Assembly (NCBI GenBank): GCA_001599755.1
Contig: BCHX01000008.1
Coordinates: forward strand, 1,984,001 to 2,048,000
DNA length: 64,000 bases
DNA from: Gliomastix tumulicola
Lineage: Eukaryota; Ascomycota; Sordariomycetes; Hypocreales; Bionectriaceae
Reading direction: 5' to 3'
Position 1 is the first letter of the stretch; each line of letters starts with the position of its first letter. This document shows positions 56,228 to 64,000 of this stretch, in pieces. A program made the translations under genes and the position numbers. The notes below the pieces were generated by a model that worked only from the letters and a program-made list of their open reading frames with translations, was not told the DNA's origin and ran no database searches.

Positions 56228-57232
56228 ATGTCGGTACCTCGCATTGTCCTCCGACAGCCGACGTTGGAGAAGCCCGTTCCCAGGACGCCAATTAAGCGCC
56301 CGCCGTCTCGCGTGCAATGGCTATTCGACGCCTGGGACGGTCTTATACTGGACGACCTCTGCGGCAGCGATGAAGGCTCGTCGCACGTACGACAGATCCG
56401 CGACGCGCTCTTCCAGCACGGCTACGCGCACGCGACGGCCTGTCTCGTGCTGGCGGTGCTGCTCAACCACGTCCGACGGGTCCTCGTCCCCTGGCTCGGC
56501 GGATTCCTGGACCTGGAGATCGTCGCGGGTATGAAGATGGCCAGATCGGTGCCGCATTACCTGGTGCAGCAGTCCCTCGAAGGCTTCGAGTGGCAGCGGC
56601 TGCTCGTCTGGCTCGGCCTCTCGTACCTCCTGCACCTGGCGCGCGAGCCGCTGGCCGAGGTCGCCGGTACGCCCACACGCAGCAGCAGCAACAGCAGTAG
56701 TAGCAGTAGTAGCAGCAGCAGCAGCAGCGCGACTGGGTGGCGCGTGGCCTGGCTTGTCATGTTGCTGGCGGGCGGCGAGCACGCCTACGCTCACGCGTGC
56801 TGGACGGCCGCGCAGCTGTACGCGCAGTGGAGGTTGGTGCTCTGTCGCGGCGGCGGCGGTGGCGGCGAGGAGGAGCAGCAGCAGCAGGTCTTCCTGCAGC
56901 GCCTGCTGGAGGCGAACCCTGTCCGCGCGGCCGTGCTGCTGGGGCTCGTGGTCTGGGGCCTGCACCACTACCTCGTGCCCATGGCGACCAAGATACCACG
57001 AGGCCGGTGGGCTGTGGGCGTGGTGTATGGGGTTCTGGCCGCGGGGACGGCGCGGGTGGTGCGGTATTCGGGGTATTACTTTATTGCGCTCGAGGTGAGC
57101 GATATGCTGGCTACGTTTGCGTGGCTTGGTGTTGTGCTGGCGGTTGTGGGCGTTGAGGCGTTGAGGGGGAGATTGGGGGCGACAAGGGGGGGACAGGTTT
57201 ACGGAGGTGGTGCTTCATCACTTTCACGGTGA
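56228..57232 (+). CDS. Unknown multi-pass membrane protein with poly-Ser run
   Basis: A single exon encodes 334 residues with about six hydrophobic helices (near 65-85, 130-145, 175-190, 235-250, 260-280 and 295-315). I do not recognise the family. The N-terminus is soluble and basic/proline-rich, followed by VQWLFDAWDGLILDDLCG, which looks conserved in style. A run of serines (about 152-167) is encoded by an AGC/AGT microsatellite (56681-56728), and a Gly/Glu/Gln run near 215-225 by further triplets; both are probably loop regions of variable length. The ATG is in a TCATG context after an in-frame upstream segment without ATG. It ends 86 bases before the stop of xanthine dioxygenase on the other strand. 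Confidence 0.75.
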   Translation: MSVPRIVLRQPTLEKPVPRTPIKRPPSRVQWLFDAWDGLILDDLCGSDEGSSHVRQIRDALFQHGYAHATACLVLAVLLNHVRRVLVPWLGGFLDLEIVAGMKMARSVPHYLVQQSLEGFEWQRLLVWLGLSYLLHLAREPLAEVAGTPTRSSSNSSSSSSSSSSSSATGWRVAWLVMLLAGGEHAYAHACWTAAQLYAQWRLVLCRGGGGGGEEEQQQQVFLQRLLEANPVRAAVLLGLVVWGLHHYLVPMATKIPRGRWAVGVVYGVLAAGTARVVRYSGYYFIALEVSDMLATFAWLGVVLAVVGVEALRGRLGATRGGQVYGGGASSLSR

Positions 57233-57318
57233 TGGTTCGATACGGAGAAACGCGAGATTCGATTACAGCTATCAAAAGACGGAAAAACAAAAGCAAGACT
57301 ATCCACGACGACACACAT

Positions 57319-58671
57319 CTAAGCGGCGGCAACACCCTCGGGCCCAACCGGCATCTCGCTCCCCGCGATGTTGCACTGCCGGAACAGGCGCACCTCGTCC
57401 TCGGCGAAGGCGCCCACGACCGAGTGCAGCACGCCCCGGTTGTGGAAGACAACGAGATCGCCCTCGCGCCAGTCGTGCGCGTACACCCGCTGCGGCGCGA
57501 TGCCGGGCCTCTGGAGGCGGTAGACAGTCTCACGCACGGCCTCCAGGTCGTCGATGACGGTGCCGTCGGCGAGGTGCAGGCGGCGCACGGCGGAGGGGTG
57601 GATCTGCAGGGCGAGACGGCCGGTGACCGGGTTCTTCCAGCAGAGCGGGAGGATCTGGATGGCGGACTGGTCGACGGGCGGGAGCTCCGACTCGGACAGC
57701 TCGGCGCCCGTGGACACGAGGCCGAGGCCGGTCGGGCGCGACTTGGCGGGGGACATCCAGATGTACGGGTGCGGCGCGTACTCGACTTTCGTCCCGCGCA
57801 CAAACGCCTTGTCCTCGTCCGACAGGATATCGTACATGGTCTCGCCGCTCACAAACGCCGTCGTGCCCAGCGGCACGCCCGCCATCTCGTCGCCCGTGCC
57901 GTCATCGTACCGCAGCGTCTGCGTGCGGCCCGCGGGCACCCGGACGGCGAGCAGCGTCGTCGCGACGGGCGGCGCGAGCCCGTACAGCGCGGCGTCGATG
58001 TGCCACCGGTAGAAGCGCGTGCAGCTCAGGTCGTCCGCGTCCGGGATCACCGTCTCGTGGAACGTCCGGTGGTGCGGGTGGCGCAGGCGCACGTCCGTGA
58101 GCCCCTCGTACGAAGGGACGAACCCGTTGCCGATGACCTGGACCTGCGGCTGGTGCGGCACCGTCTTGAGGTCCGGGTGCAGGATGGAGCGCTTCGCGTC
58201 GACCGTCTTGCCGTGGCCGTAGCTCGCGGCGGCGGCCGGGTCGAAGCGCTGCGTGAGCTCGTACTGGGCCTTGGGCGACGCGTGCGACTGGTCCTTGAGG
58301 ACGAGCACCTGGTGGGTGAAGAGGGCGTCGCGGAGGACGGCGAAGTCGGCGTCTGTAGAAAGACGAGGGAGAACTGGTTAGCCTGGTTGTCGTTGGTAGA
58401 TGGGACCGAGGTTTTTTTTTTTGCCTCGCTGGGGGGGGGGGGGGGGAAGCCTTACCGAGAGGTTACCGATTTTACGGGTATTCTCCCATGATGTGTGTAG
58501 CAGATATTTATTCACGAGTCACGACAGATATGTCACGGTTCAGCCTGTTACGGCGATGCGGTTCTTACCAGTGAGGTTTTCAACGTCGACATTGGTGACG
58601 GTGGCACCAAAGTTGATCCCCGAACCCTCGGGGACGGGGATAGACTCGATCTTGATCTGGGAAGAAGACAT
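57319..58671 (-). CDS. xanA: Xanthine dioxygenase (2-oxoglutarate/Fe(II)-dependent)
   Basis: Converts xanthine to uric acid with O2 and 2-oxoglutarate, a fungal alternative to molybdenum xanthine dehydrogenase in purine use. Exons 58569-58671 and 57319-58352 (minus) encode 378 residues, close to the Aspergillus XanA size. The iron site is His152-x-Asp154 in the segment FYRWHIDAALYGLAPP and the distal His344 in FHNRGVLHSVVG. Arg356 or Arg359 in EVRLFRQC should hold 2-oxoglutarate. YAPHPYIWMSPAKSRPTGLG is a strong XanA signature and separates it from taurine dioxygenases. No targeting signal, so it should be cytosolic. The intron is 216 bp and carries 11-base T and 16-base G runs on the plus strand (58412-58422, 58431-58446); exons join at NLT-DADFAVL. 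Confidence 0.92.
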
Positions 58672-59210
58672 TGTGGAATATGATGGTGGTGATCTGTGGG
58701 ACGAGGGCTGTCTGGTGATGGAGAGAAGTGTGTTGATGAGGAAAAGGAAAAAGAATGCGAAGAGAGGAGCAATGGAGTCGTTCTTAAGTATCAACTTTCT
58801 CTCGCTGACGAGGTCCTGTCATCGGAGAAGTCGGACAGCCCCACCTCGGAGGGCGCCGCTCCCCCGATCTTATCTCTGGCCGTTATCTTGTGGCTTCTTT
58901 GCCCTGGGCCGGCTCGAATCTAGTAGATGGACACCGAGAATCTAGCGAGGCCGACTGACTTGTCTGGACTGGCCGAATTCCGAGTTCTCCTTATCACAGA
59001 GCTCAAGGTAGGTAGACAGCGGAGGAGGCCTAGGTATCTTCCCAGCGACGCGGGGCGCACCAGTCCAGTATCTCTCCCAGTGGAAGGAAGTATACAGCAA
59101 ATGCCATCCAATTGTGTAATGAAATGAATCAGAGTCATGACTTCGTAATAATAAACCCCGTACCAACCCAAAACAATGCACCGCACCCCCGTGCCTGGCG
59201 TATTCCCCCA
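58672..59210. other. Intergenic region upstream of xanthine dioxygenase
   Basis: 539 bases between xanthine dioxygenase (starts at 58671, minus) and PSF3 (ends at 59211, minus), so it holds the xanA promoter and PSF3 3' end. In Aspergillus xanA responds to UaY and AreA; an AreA-type GATA site occurs here as TTATCT (58868-58873) and TATCTT at 59035. No TATA box or gene is seen. Confidence 0.45.
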
Positions 59211-59845
59211 TCACGCCTTCTTCACCTTGTCCGTCCACTCCTTCGCACTCTTGACCCCCTCATGCGCCCTCCGAAACAGGCCCCTCTCCCACTCCTCCAG
59301 GCCCCTCAGGAACTCCTCCCCCTGGCCCCCCAGACTGCCCTCGTCCGCTTTCCGCGCGTGCAGGCCAATGTCCGCCGCCCGCGCCGCAAACGTCCGCCGC
59401 AGCACGTTGGCCAGCTCGCGCTCGTCGAACAGGTCCAGCATGCGCACGCCCACGCCGTACAGGTGCACGCTCTGGTCGCGCAGGGCCACGGCCCGCGGGT
59501 CGGCGCGCAGCGCGGCGAGGACCGCCTCGGAGAGACACGAGGGCAGGTTGAGCGTGAGGGGCGCCTTGCTCTCGCCGTCCGGGCCGGTGGACGACGACGA
59601 CGACGCGAGGGCGAGCATCTCGGCGAGCCAGAGGGGCAGGGAGAGCAGGGTGCCGGGTTTGAGGCCGTGCGGGGAGTTGTCGAGGTGGCCGAGGTGCGGC
59701 ACGTCGAGCTCGAATGTGCAGGGGACTTTCTGTAGGTGTGTGACGGTTTGGTTAGTAGGATGGACGATGTGTAGGGGGGTAGAGTTGGAGGAGAGAGCGT
59801 TACCTCCCCGTCGGTCAGGATCGCGTCGACATCGTAGTAAGACAT
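59211..59845 (-). CDS. psf3: PSF3, GINS complex subunit
   Basis: Subunit of the four-protein GINS ring that joins Cdc45 and MCM in the replicative helicase. Exons 59804-59845 and 59211-59729 (minus) encode 186 residues, the normal family length. The N-terminus MSYYDVDAILTDGE followed by KVPCTFELDVPHLG is diagnostic, as is LKPGTLLSLPLWLAEMLAL. The central segment VHLYGVGVRMLDLFDERELANVL is the helical A-domain. A short Ser run (about 67-72) lies in a loop. The first exon is only 42 bases; the 74-bp intron has GTAACG and CTACAG. Without that exon the beta-strand start would be lost. Confidence 0.94.
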
Positions 59846-60182
59846 GATGTGACCATGCTGTGTGTCAGGCTGTAGAAACGAACACGAACGCAAGACACGG
59901 ACACGGACACACGTTAGGATTGCACCAAGGAGCGCGTGTGGAAATGACTTGAAGGTGGTGGTGATGGTGTCTGCTGGTGGGAGACGCGTTTCGTGCCCCT
60001 CCATCCCACTTCCATTGGCAGCATACCCGCTTAGTCATCATCATCATCATCATCACATGCTTCAAAATGCAACTTCCCCCCCCCCCCCCTCCCCATATTT
60101 GTGCGTCTCTCATAATTCAATTGGCCCATTATCGATCGCACACGAGTCTTGAATATACTACTTAGTACATACTCATACCTGC
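59846..60182. other. Short intergenic region with simple repeats
   Basis: PSF3 promoter side and 3' end of the O-methyltransferase gene. It contains an ATC microsatellite (60038-60056) and a C run near 60077-60089. This gap may mark the edge of the secondary-metabolite cluster. No gene is seen. Confidence 0.5.
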
Positions 60183-61752
60183 TCATCCAATATACTCAAA
60201 CGCCAGCAGCGACTGGAACGCGCCAGCCTGAGACCCGGACGTCACGCCCGCCAACTTGAACCCTCCCGCTTTCACCTGCTCGAACAATCCCACAAAGTCG
60301 TCCACGCTGCGCTCCTTGGCATCATGCGCCGCCAGCATGAACGCATCCTCGATCCTGTCCAGGGTCATTCATTCATTAGCATACTATCGTATATCACCAT
60401 GAACAAAAAAAAAAGTGCCTCGAATATTAGAGCACTCTCTCTCTCTCACCTGATCATCTTGCTCGCCAGCGTATTCAGCCGCACAGCAGGCGGCAGCGGC
60501 AGTAAACCCTCGCTGATGAGCACCTTGGCTCCCGGTTGAAGCGCGGGCAGCAGCGACGACAGGATGCGGACCGAGTCGGCGTCGCTCCAGTCGTGCAGGA
60601 TGTGCCGGAAGATGTACGCGTCGGCGGCCACGGGCTGGGGCGTGAAGAAGTCGTGCTCCTCGAAGCGGATGCGCGCCCTGAGGTCCGCGTCGGGCTCGAC
60701 GTCGCGGCGGCCCATGTCGAGCGCCGCGACGTTGTTGTCCTGGACGATGAAGGTGGCCTCGGGGATCAGCGGCGCCAGGGACTGCACGGTGTGGCCGCTT
60801 GAGCCGCCGACCTGGAGTGACGAGTCAGTCTCAGCCGCCGATGATAGAGTCTGAAGGGGGGGGAGCAAGGGACAGAGGTATGGTATGGGAACACATACAT
60901 CAACAATGGTGGCAGCCCCCAGCGAAGACCACGGATACGCCGCTCGCAGCCGGTCAACCGACCACAGCGGCGTGTTCACCCGCCCCGCGAGGTACTCATG
61001 GTACTTTGTCGTCAGGTCCGCGTTCCCCTGGAAGAACTCGAACAGGTTCTGCTCCGTCCGGTACGCGACGTTGAAGGGCGACTTCGGCGCCGTGGCCGGG
61101 TCCGCCCTGTTCGCGAGGATGTAGTCGGGCGTCTTGACGAGGATGTTGCCCAGGAACTCGGTGCCGAAGTGCACGATGTTGGACAGGTGCTGGTTCTCGG
61201 CCAGCGCGGCCGACGCCGCCGAGTGTGCGATGACGCCCGGCTGCGGCTCGACAAAGAGGCCGTTGGCGATGCCGAAGCGCACGATGCGCGTGAGGTAGCC
61301 GAGGGGCACGCGCACGGCGGCCGAGAGCTCCTCGAGCGTGATGGAGGAGTCGAGGGGCACGTGTGAGGGGAGCTTGAGCCGGGTGATGGTGTCGATGTTT
61401 GCCGAGTCGGCGGCCTAGGCAGCACTTGCGCGTCAGTCTTGCTCTAATCTTCTGGGACTCACACCGGAGCGGCTTCCGGTCATGGACAACTCACCGACCA
61501 GGTCAGGTTCAGTATATGATCAGTGGGGCCCTGAACCAGCCTGACCAGATCCGCCGCCGCGTTCAGGATACGGCTCCGTGTCTCGCGCAGCGCCTCGCCC
61601 TCCGGCGTGTCCGCCTCGGTGGCATAGTCTCTGGACCCGGCCTTCTCGAGCGTGGGCGCGGGGAGCCCGAGCTCCCTGTGTAGCGCCGAGAGCTTGGAGA
61701 CCTGCTCCGTGATGCTCGCGGCGAGATCTTCCAACGACGACGACGACGACAT
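60183..61752 (-). CDS. SAM-dependent O-methyltransferase
   Basis: Class II (caffeic-acid type) O-methyltransferase, a common tailoring enzyme of polyketide clusters. Four exons (minus): 61495-61752, 60899-61414, 60450-60811 and 60183-60354, encoding 435 residues. An N-terminal dimerisation winged-helix region carries HSAASAALAENQHLSNIV. The SAM loop is IVDVGGSSGH (about 256-265), with Ser-Ser replacing the usual Gly-Gly. The catalytic histidine is His331 in FRHILHDWSD. The second intron (60812-60898, 87 bp) is open in frame; its GTATGT, ACTGAC and CTCCAG and the joined VDV-GGSS loop show it is spliced. The other introns are 80 and 95 bp. It lies 890 bases downstream of the PKS end on the same strand, so the product may be methylated polyketide. 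Confidence 0.9.
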
Positions 61753-62497
61753 TGCTCAGCAGGGGGCTGTTCAATTGGTGATGACTCGATGAAACAACTC
61801 TAGGTATATACAACCGTGAGTAGGAGGTGTTTGAAGAGATGCCGACGACACCGGACCGCGGGCACACGAACGAGGAGGGGAGGAGGACAACAGCTTCGGT
61901 CTATAGCTCCCCCAGTCCTTCCTCCCCCCTCCAAGGGACCTTGACCAACAGCTCCTTCGCGCCCATCCTGCATGAGTAGTGCTTTCACATGGTGGACCTG
62001 ACGTTGGCCGCTACGCGACACGAGCAGTGAAGGTGGTCAATGTTCCCTTCGGTCTTTGCGCGCGCGCGATGTTGGACCGGCAAGTGAAGTCCCCAAGAGG
62101 ATCCATCCATCCATCCTCTTCACATGCATGCACTTATGACATACTATCGGCCGCCAATGGCCCCCCCCCTGTAGGATTTCGCTCATATGGTCAATAATGA
62201 CATGACTGATAGAAAGCCCCCCCGAGCGCCCCCACCCTGGAACTCGCTTTCAAAGCCGTTTTCAATGGAACACTGGCCATACTCGATCGAGAAGGCGGCA
62301 CCTCCACGGGCATTAGGGACTTGGTTGAACTAGGAAGGGTTACCAAAGCCAGCCGTGGGGGGGTGCGTGTAGCACTATTATAGCAAAGAGGTCTATTAAT
62401 GTGATTACTATCCAATGTGACGACAACGTGACAACGTCCCACGGAGTCACTCCCTTTCTAGCACTGAGGTGGTATCGGCCACGAACATCTATTTCTA

Positions 62498-62509
62498 CCA
62501 GGTACCTGG
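62498..62509. promoter_or_regulatory. 12-base palindrome CCAGGTACCTGG
   Basis: A perfect palindrome around GGTACC. Related GGTACC/AGGTACT words occur in several gaps of the window, for example near 5372, 7944 and 10287, so it may be a genome-wide word rather than a cluster-specific site. Confidence 0.4.
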
Positions 62510-62534
62510 AGCCGTTAGAACCGGATATACATTA

Positions 62535-62553
62535 CGCTCGGTAAATCCGAGCG
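62535..62553. promoter_or_regulatory. Candidate Zn2Cys6 site, inverted CGG/CCG repeat
   Basis: A perfect 7-base inverted repeat, CGCTCGG and CCGAGCG, around a 5-base spacer TAAAT. Its core TCGG-N5-CCGA is the arrangement bound by many fungal Zn2Cys6 regulators. It lies 88 bases after the PKS stop and about 780 bases before the O-methyltransferase start. It does not fit AflR (TCG-N5-CGA). It could instead form a hairpin in the PKS 3' UTR. Confidence 0.45.
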
Positions 62554-62641
62554 AGGCGAAGGCGAGCATAAGGAAAAAGTGATGAAGAACACCCAAACAC
62601 GTTGAACGCCTTGCCAGCAAAACCCTAGATATCTATGAAAA

Positions 62642-64000
62642 TCATACAGTGATCGTCAGCTCAAGTTCACGCGCTGCATGGCGCACGGCCTCTGCGATAG
62701 CATCAATGTTGACCGGATCGAAAGCCTGGAAGTGATTGCCGGGTATCGCCACCCAGGGGACACTGTTGCATCCAGTCACCGTCTCCCAGCCCGTGATTGA
62801 TGTCCGAGGGTCGCTGCGATCCTGAAGCCACATGTGCTCCATGAAAGAGGCGTCCGTCGGGTGGCGCCAGCCCTCCTGGGATATAAGCAGGAAAATGCGA
62901 GGGATTGGGCCCTCGTTGCCGTGAGGCATATGTTGGGATGTAGTTGAAGGGAGTTTGGGGATTCGGAAAGATCCAAGAAGGTTGGCGCACGACGCAAAGC
63001 TGCGCCGCACAAAGTAGCGGGCTGCTCTAGTAGCCTCCGTAGACGCCGAACGGCTACTCTCTTGGGTGGACGTCACTGCGTCAATGATGGCCGGCGGCAA
63101 GGGCTGATGCTTCAGGGGTGCCGGCGCGTCAACCAATACCGTTCCGACAACACAGTGGCCTCTAGCCAGGAGGCGGCGCGCCACTTCAAAAGCGACGACG
63201 CCGCCAAAAGACCATCCTCCCATAAGAAGTGGCCCGGGAGACACGGTCGCGATAGTGTCAGCGTAGTGGTCTGCCATCTGGCCCAGACTTGCCCATGCAT
63301 CAATGGGATCGAGGAATTTCGGGTCGTGAAGGGCGTAGACAGCCCGGTTCATAGCCTTGAGTCGATGATAGTGTGTGCATATTCCACTGCCATCGTGAAT
63401 TAGGAAGAGGGGAGCTTGATTCTGGAAAGCGTCACTTGGCTTTTCGATGACCTCGACTGCACCACCCTTTAGCTTGAGCATGGTTGACACTCTCTCGATC
63501 GTAGACGGCTCAAATAATGACTGGGATTGGGAGATAGGGGTCAAAATTCCCAGGCTGTCGGTGTGAGGAGGGGTGTTGATCCCAGAGGAGGCGATCGAGC
63601 TGAAGTCATCTCCCTGAACGGAGGAGTCCGACTGTGATCCGGAAACAGAAGCAGCATGTGGATAGCTGGATGGATGGTCCTGCACTGGTGCATCGCCAAT
63701 GATCTAAATGAAATCCTATCAGGAGCCGGCCGAGATATTCATGGGTTGAGGGAACGCACCAGCTTCTCCACGTCGCCGACGGTACGGCACTCTGACAGCT
63801 TCGACATTGTGAGACTGCCATCTTTGCTCAGGCTCGCTAAGCTAGACTCAAGCTCATATATCATGAGAGAGTCAATCCCCAGTGCAACTAGCTCAGAGCT
63901 CGAATCGATGGAATGGAGATCTGTGCTGCAGGTCTCGGCAACGATGAGACGTGTCATTCGCTGAACATCATTGTCTACCGGATCCGCGACCGGCGTGCGA
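62642..64000 (-). CDS. Polyketide synthase, C-terminal ACP and thioesterase (partial)
   Basis: The 3' end of a large multidomain synthase that continues past 64,000. Exon 63760-64000 (partial) and exon 62642-63703 are joined over a 56-bp intron (GTGCGT to TTTAG). The first carries an acyl-carrier domain with the phosphopantetheine site LGIDSLMIYELE. A Ser/Thr-rich linker of about 70 residues follows. The second carries an alpha/beta-hydrolase thioesterase with nucleophile motif GGWSFGG (Ser codon 63209-63211), acid in VLVDAPAP and histidine in IPGNHFQAF, ending normally at 62642. ACP-TE at the end is typical of non-reducing PKSs, but an NRPS or hybrid cannot be excluded because upstream domains are not in the window. 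The product is unknown. Confidence 0.88.

Larger units (their letters stand above)
61753..62641. promoter_or_regulatory. Upstream region of O-methyltransferase with palindromes
   Basis: 889 bases between the PKS stop and the O-methyltransferase start, both on the minus strand. The part nearest 61752 should be the promoter. Three perfect palindromes occur: 62282-62291, 62498-62509 and 62535-62553. No protein-like frame is present. Confidence 0.55.

Noticed and set aside
57229..58491. 420-codon plus-strand open frame
   Set aside because: Antisense to xanthine dioxygenase, which has all iron-site residues on the other strand.
62538..62550. AflR-type binding site
   Set aside because: AflR needs TCG-N5-CGA; here the spacing between TCG and CGA is seven, so only a general Zn2Cys6 inverted repeat is claimed.
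1..64000. Transposons, CRISPR arrays, rRNA or viral insertions
   Set aside because: No transposase, reverse transcriptase, long terminal repeats, spaced direct repeats or rRNA sequence could be seen; the window is ordinary nuclear fungal DNA.

Overview
The window is nuclear DNA of a filamentous ascomycete (Pezizomycotina, most likely Sordariomycetes). Short GT-AG introns with CTNAC/CTAAC-type branch points, CACC-type start contexts and a gene set of fungal orthologues (MDM34, YAF9, COQ11, SYF2, VPS34, ETR1, MTG1, PCF11, YOS9, PSF3, xanthine dioxygenase) all point there. I find 25 gene models: one is broken and one runs off the right edge. There is also one possible gene remnant. I see no tRNA, rRNA, transposon or CRISPR array.

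Left part (1-24,600): ordinary core genes on both strands. They are MDM34 (mitochondrion-ER tether), YAF9 (acyl-lysine reader) divergent from a COQ11-like mitochondrial reductase, SYF2 (splicing), a DUF4336 protein, VPS34 (PI3-kinase) tail to tail with ETR1 (mitochondrial fatty acid synthesis), a Ser/Pro/Gln-rich orphan, an SDR enzyme, a BOR1-like anion transporter and the mitoribosomal GTPase MTG1. Gene-poor gaps of 1.5-2.9 kb lie at 7.8-9.2 kb and 15.1-17.9 kb. The first contains a possible broken coding remnant.

Middle (25,000-45,300): a CTI6-like PHD protein, a 2.9-kb gene desert, a secreted cupredoxin with a TATA box and a Pro-rich tail, a three-exon 59-residue SERF/4F5 micro-gene, a four-TM DUF7598 protein, PCF11, a CM1 (gamma-tubulin-complex-binding) coiled-coil protein and the ER lectin YOS9 ending in RDEL.

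Right part (45,900-64,000): this is more accessory. A two-domain DUF3433 membrane-protein gene carries an in-frame TAG and a frameshift and is probably a pseudogene. After a 3.3-kb gap come a C2H2 transcription factor, an unknown multi-TM protein tail to tail with xanthine dioxygenase, PSF3, a four-exon O-methyltransferase and the ACP-thioesterase end of a polyketide synthase. The last two genes look like the edge of a secondary-metabolite cluster continuing beyond 64,000. The gap between them holds three perfect palindromes, one of the Zn2Cys6 type (TCGG-N5-CCGA).

Five introns are multiples of three and free of stops (BOR1-like, PCF11, DUF3433, C2H2 factor, O-methyltransferase), so simple ORF calling would wrongly keep them as protein. 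Exon limits were placed by eye from splice signals, reading frame and family similarity; none is confirmed by transcripts.
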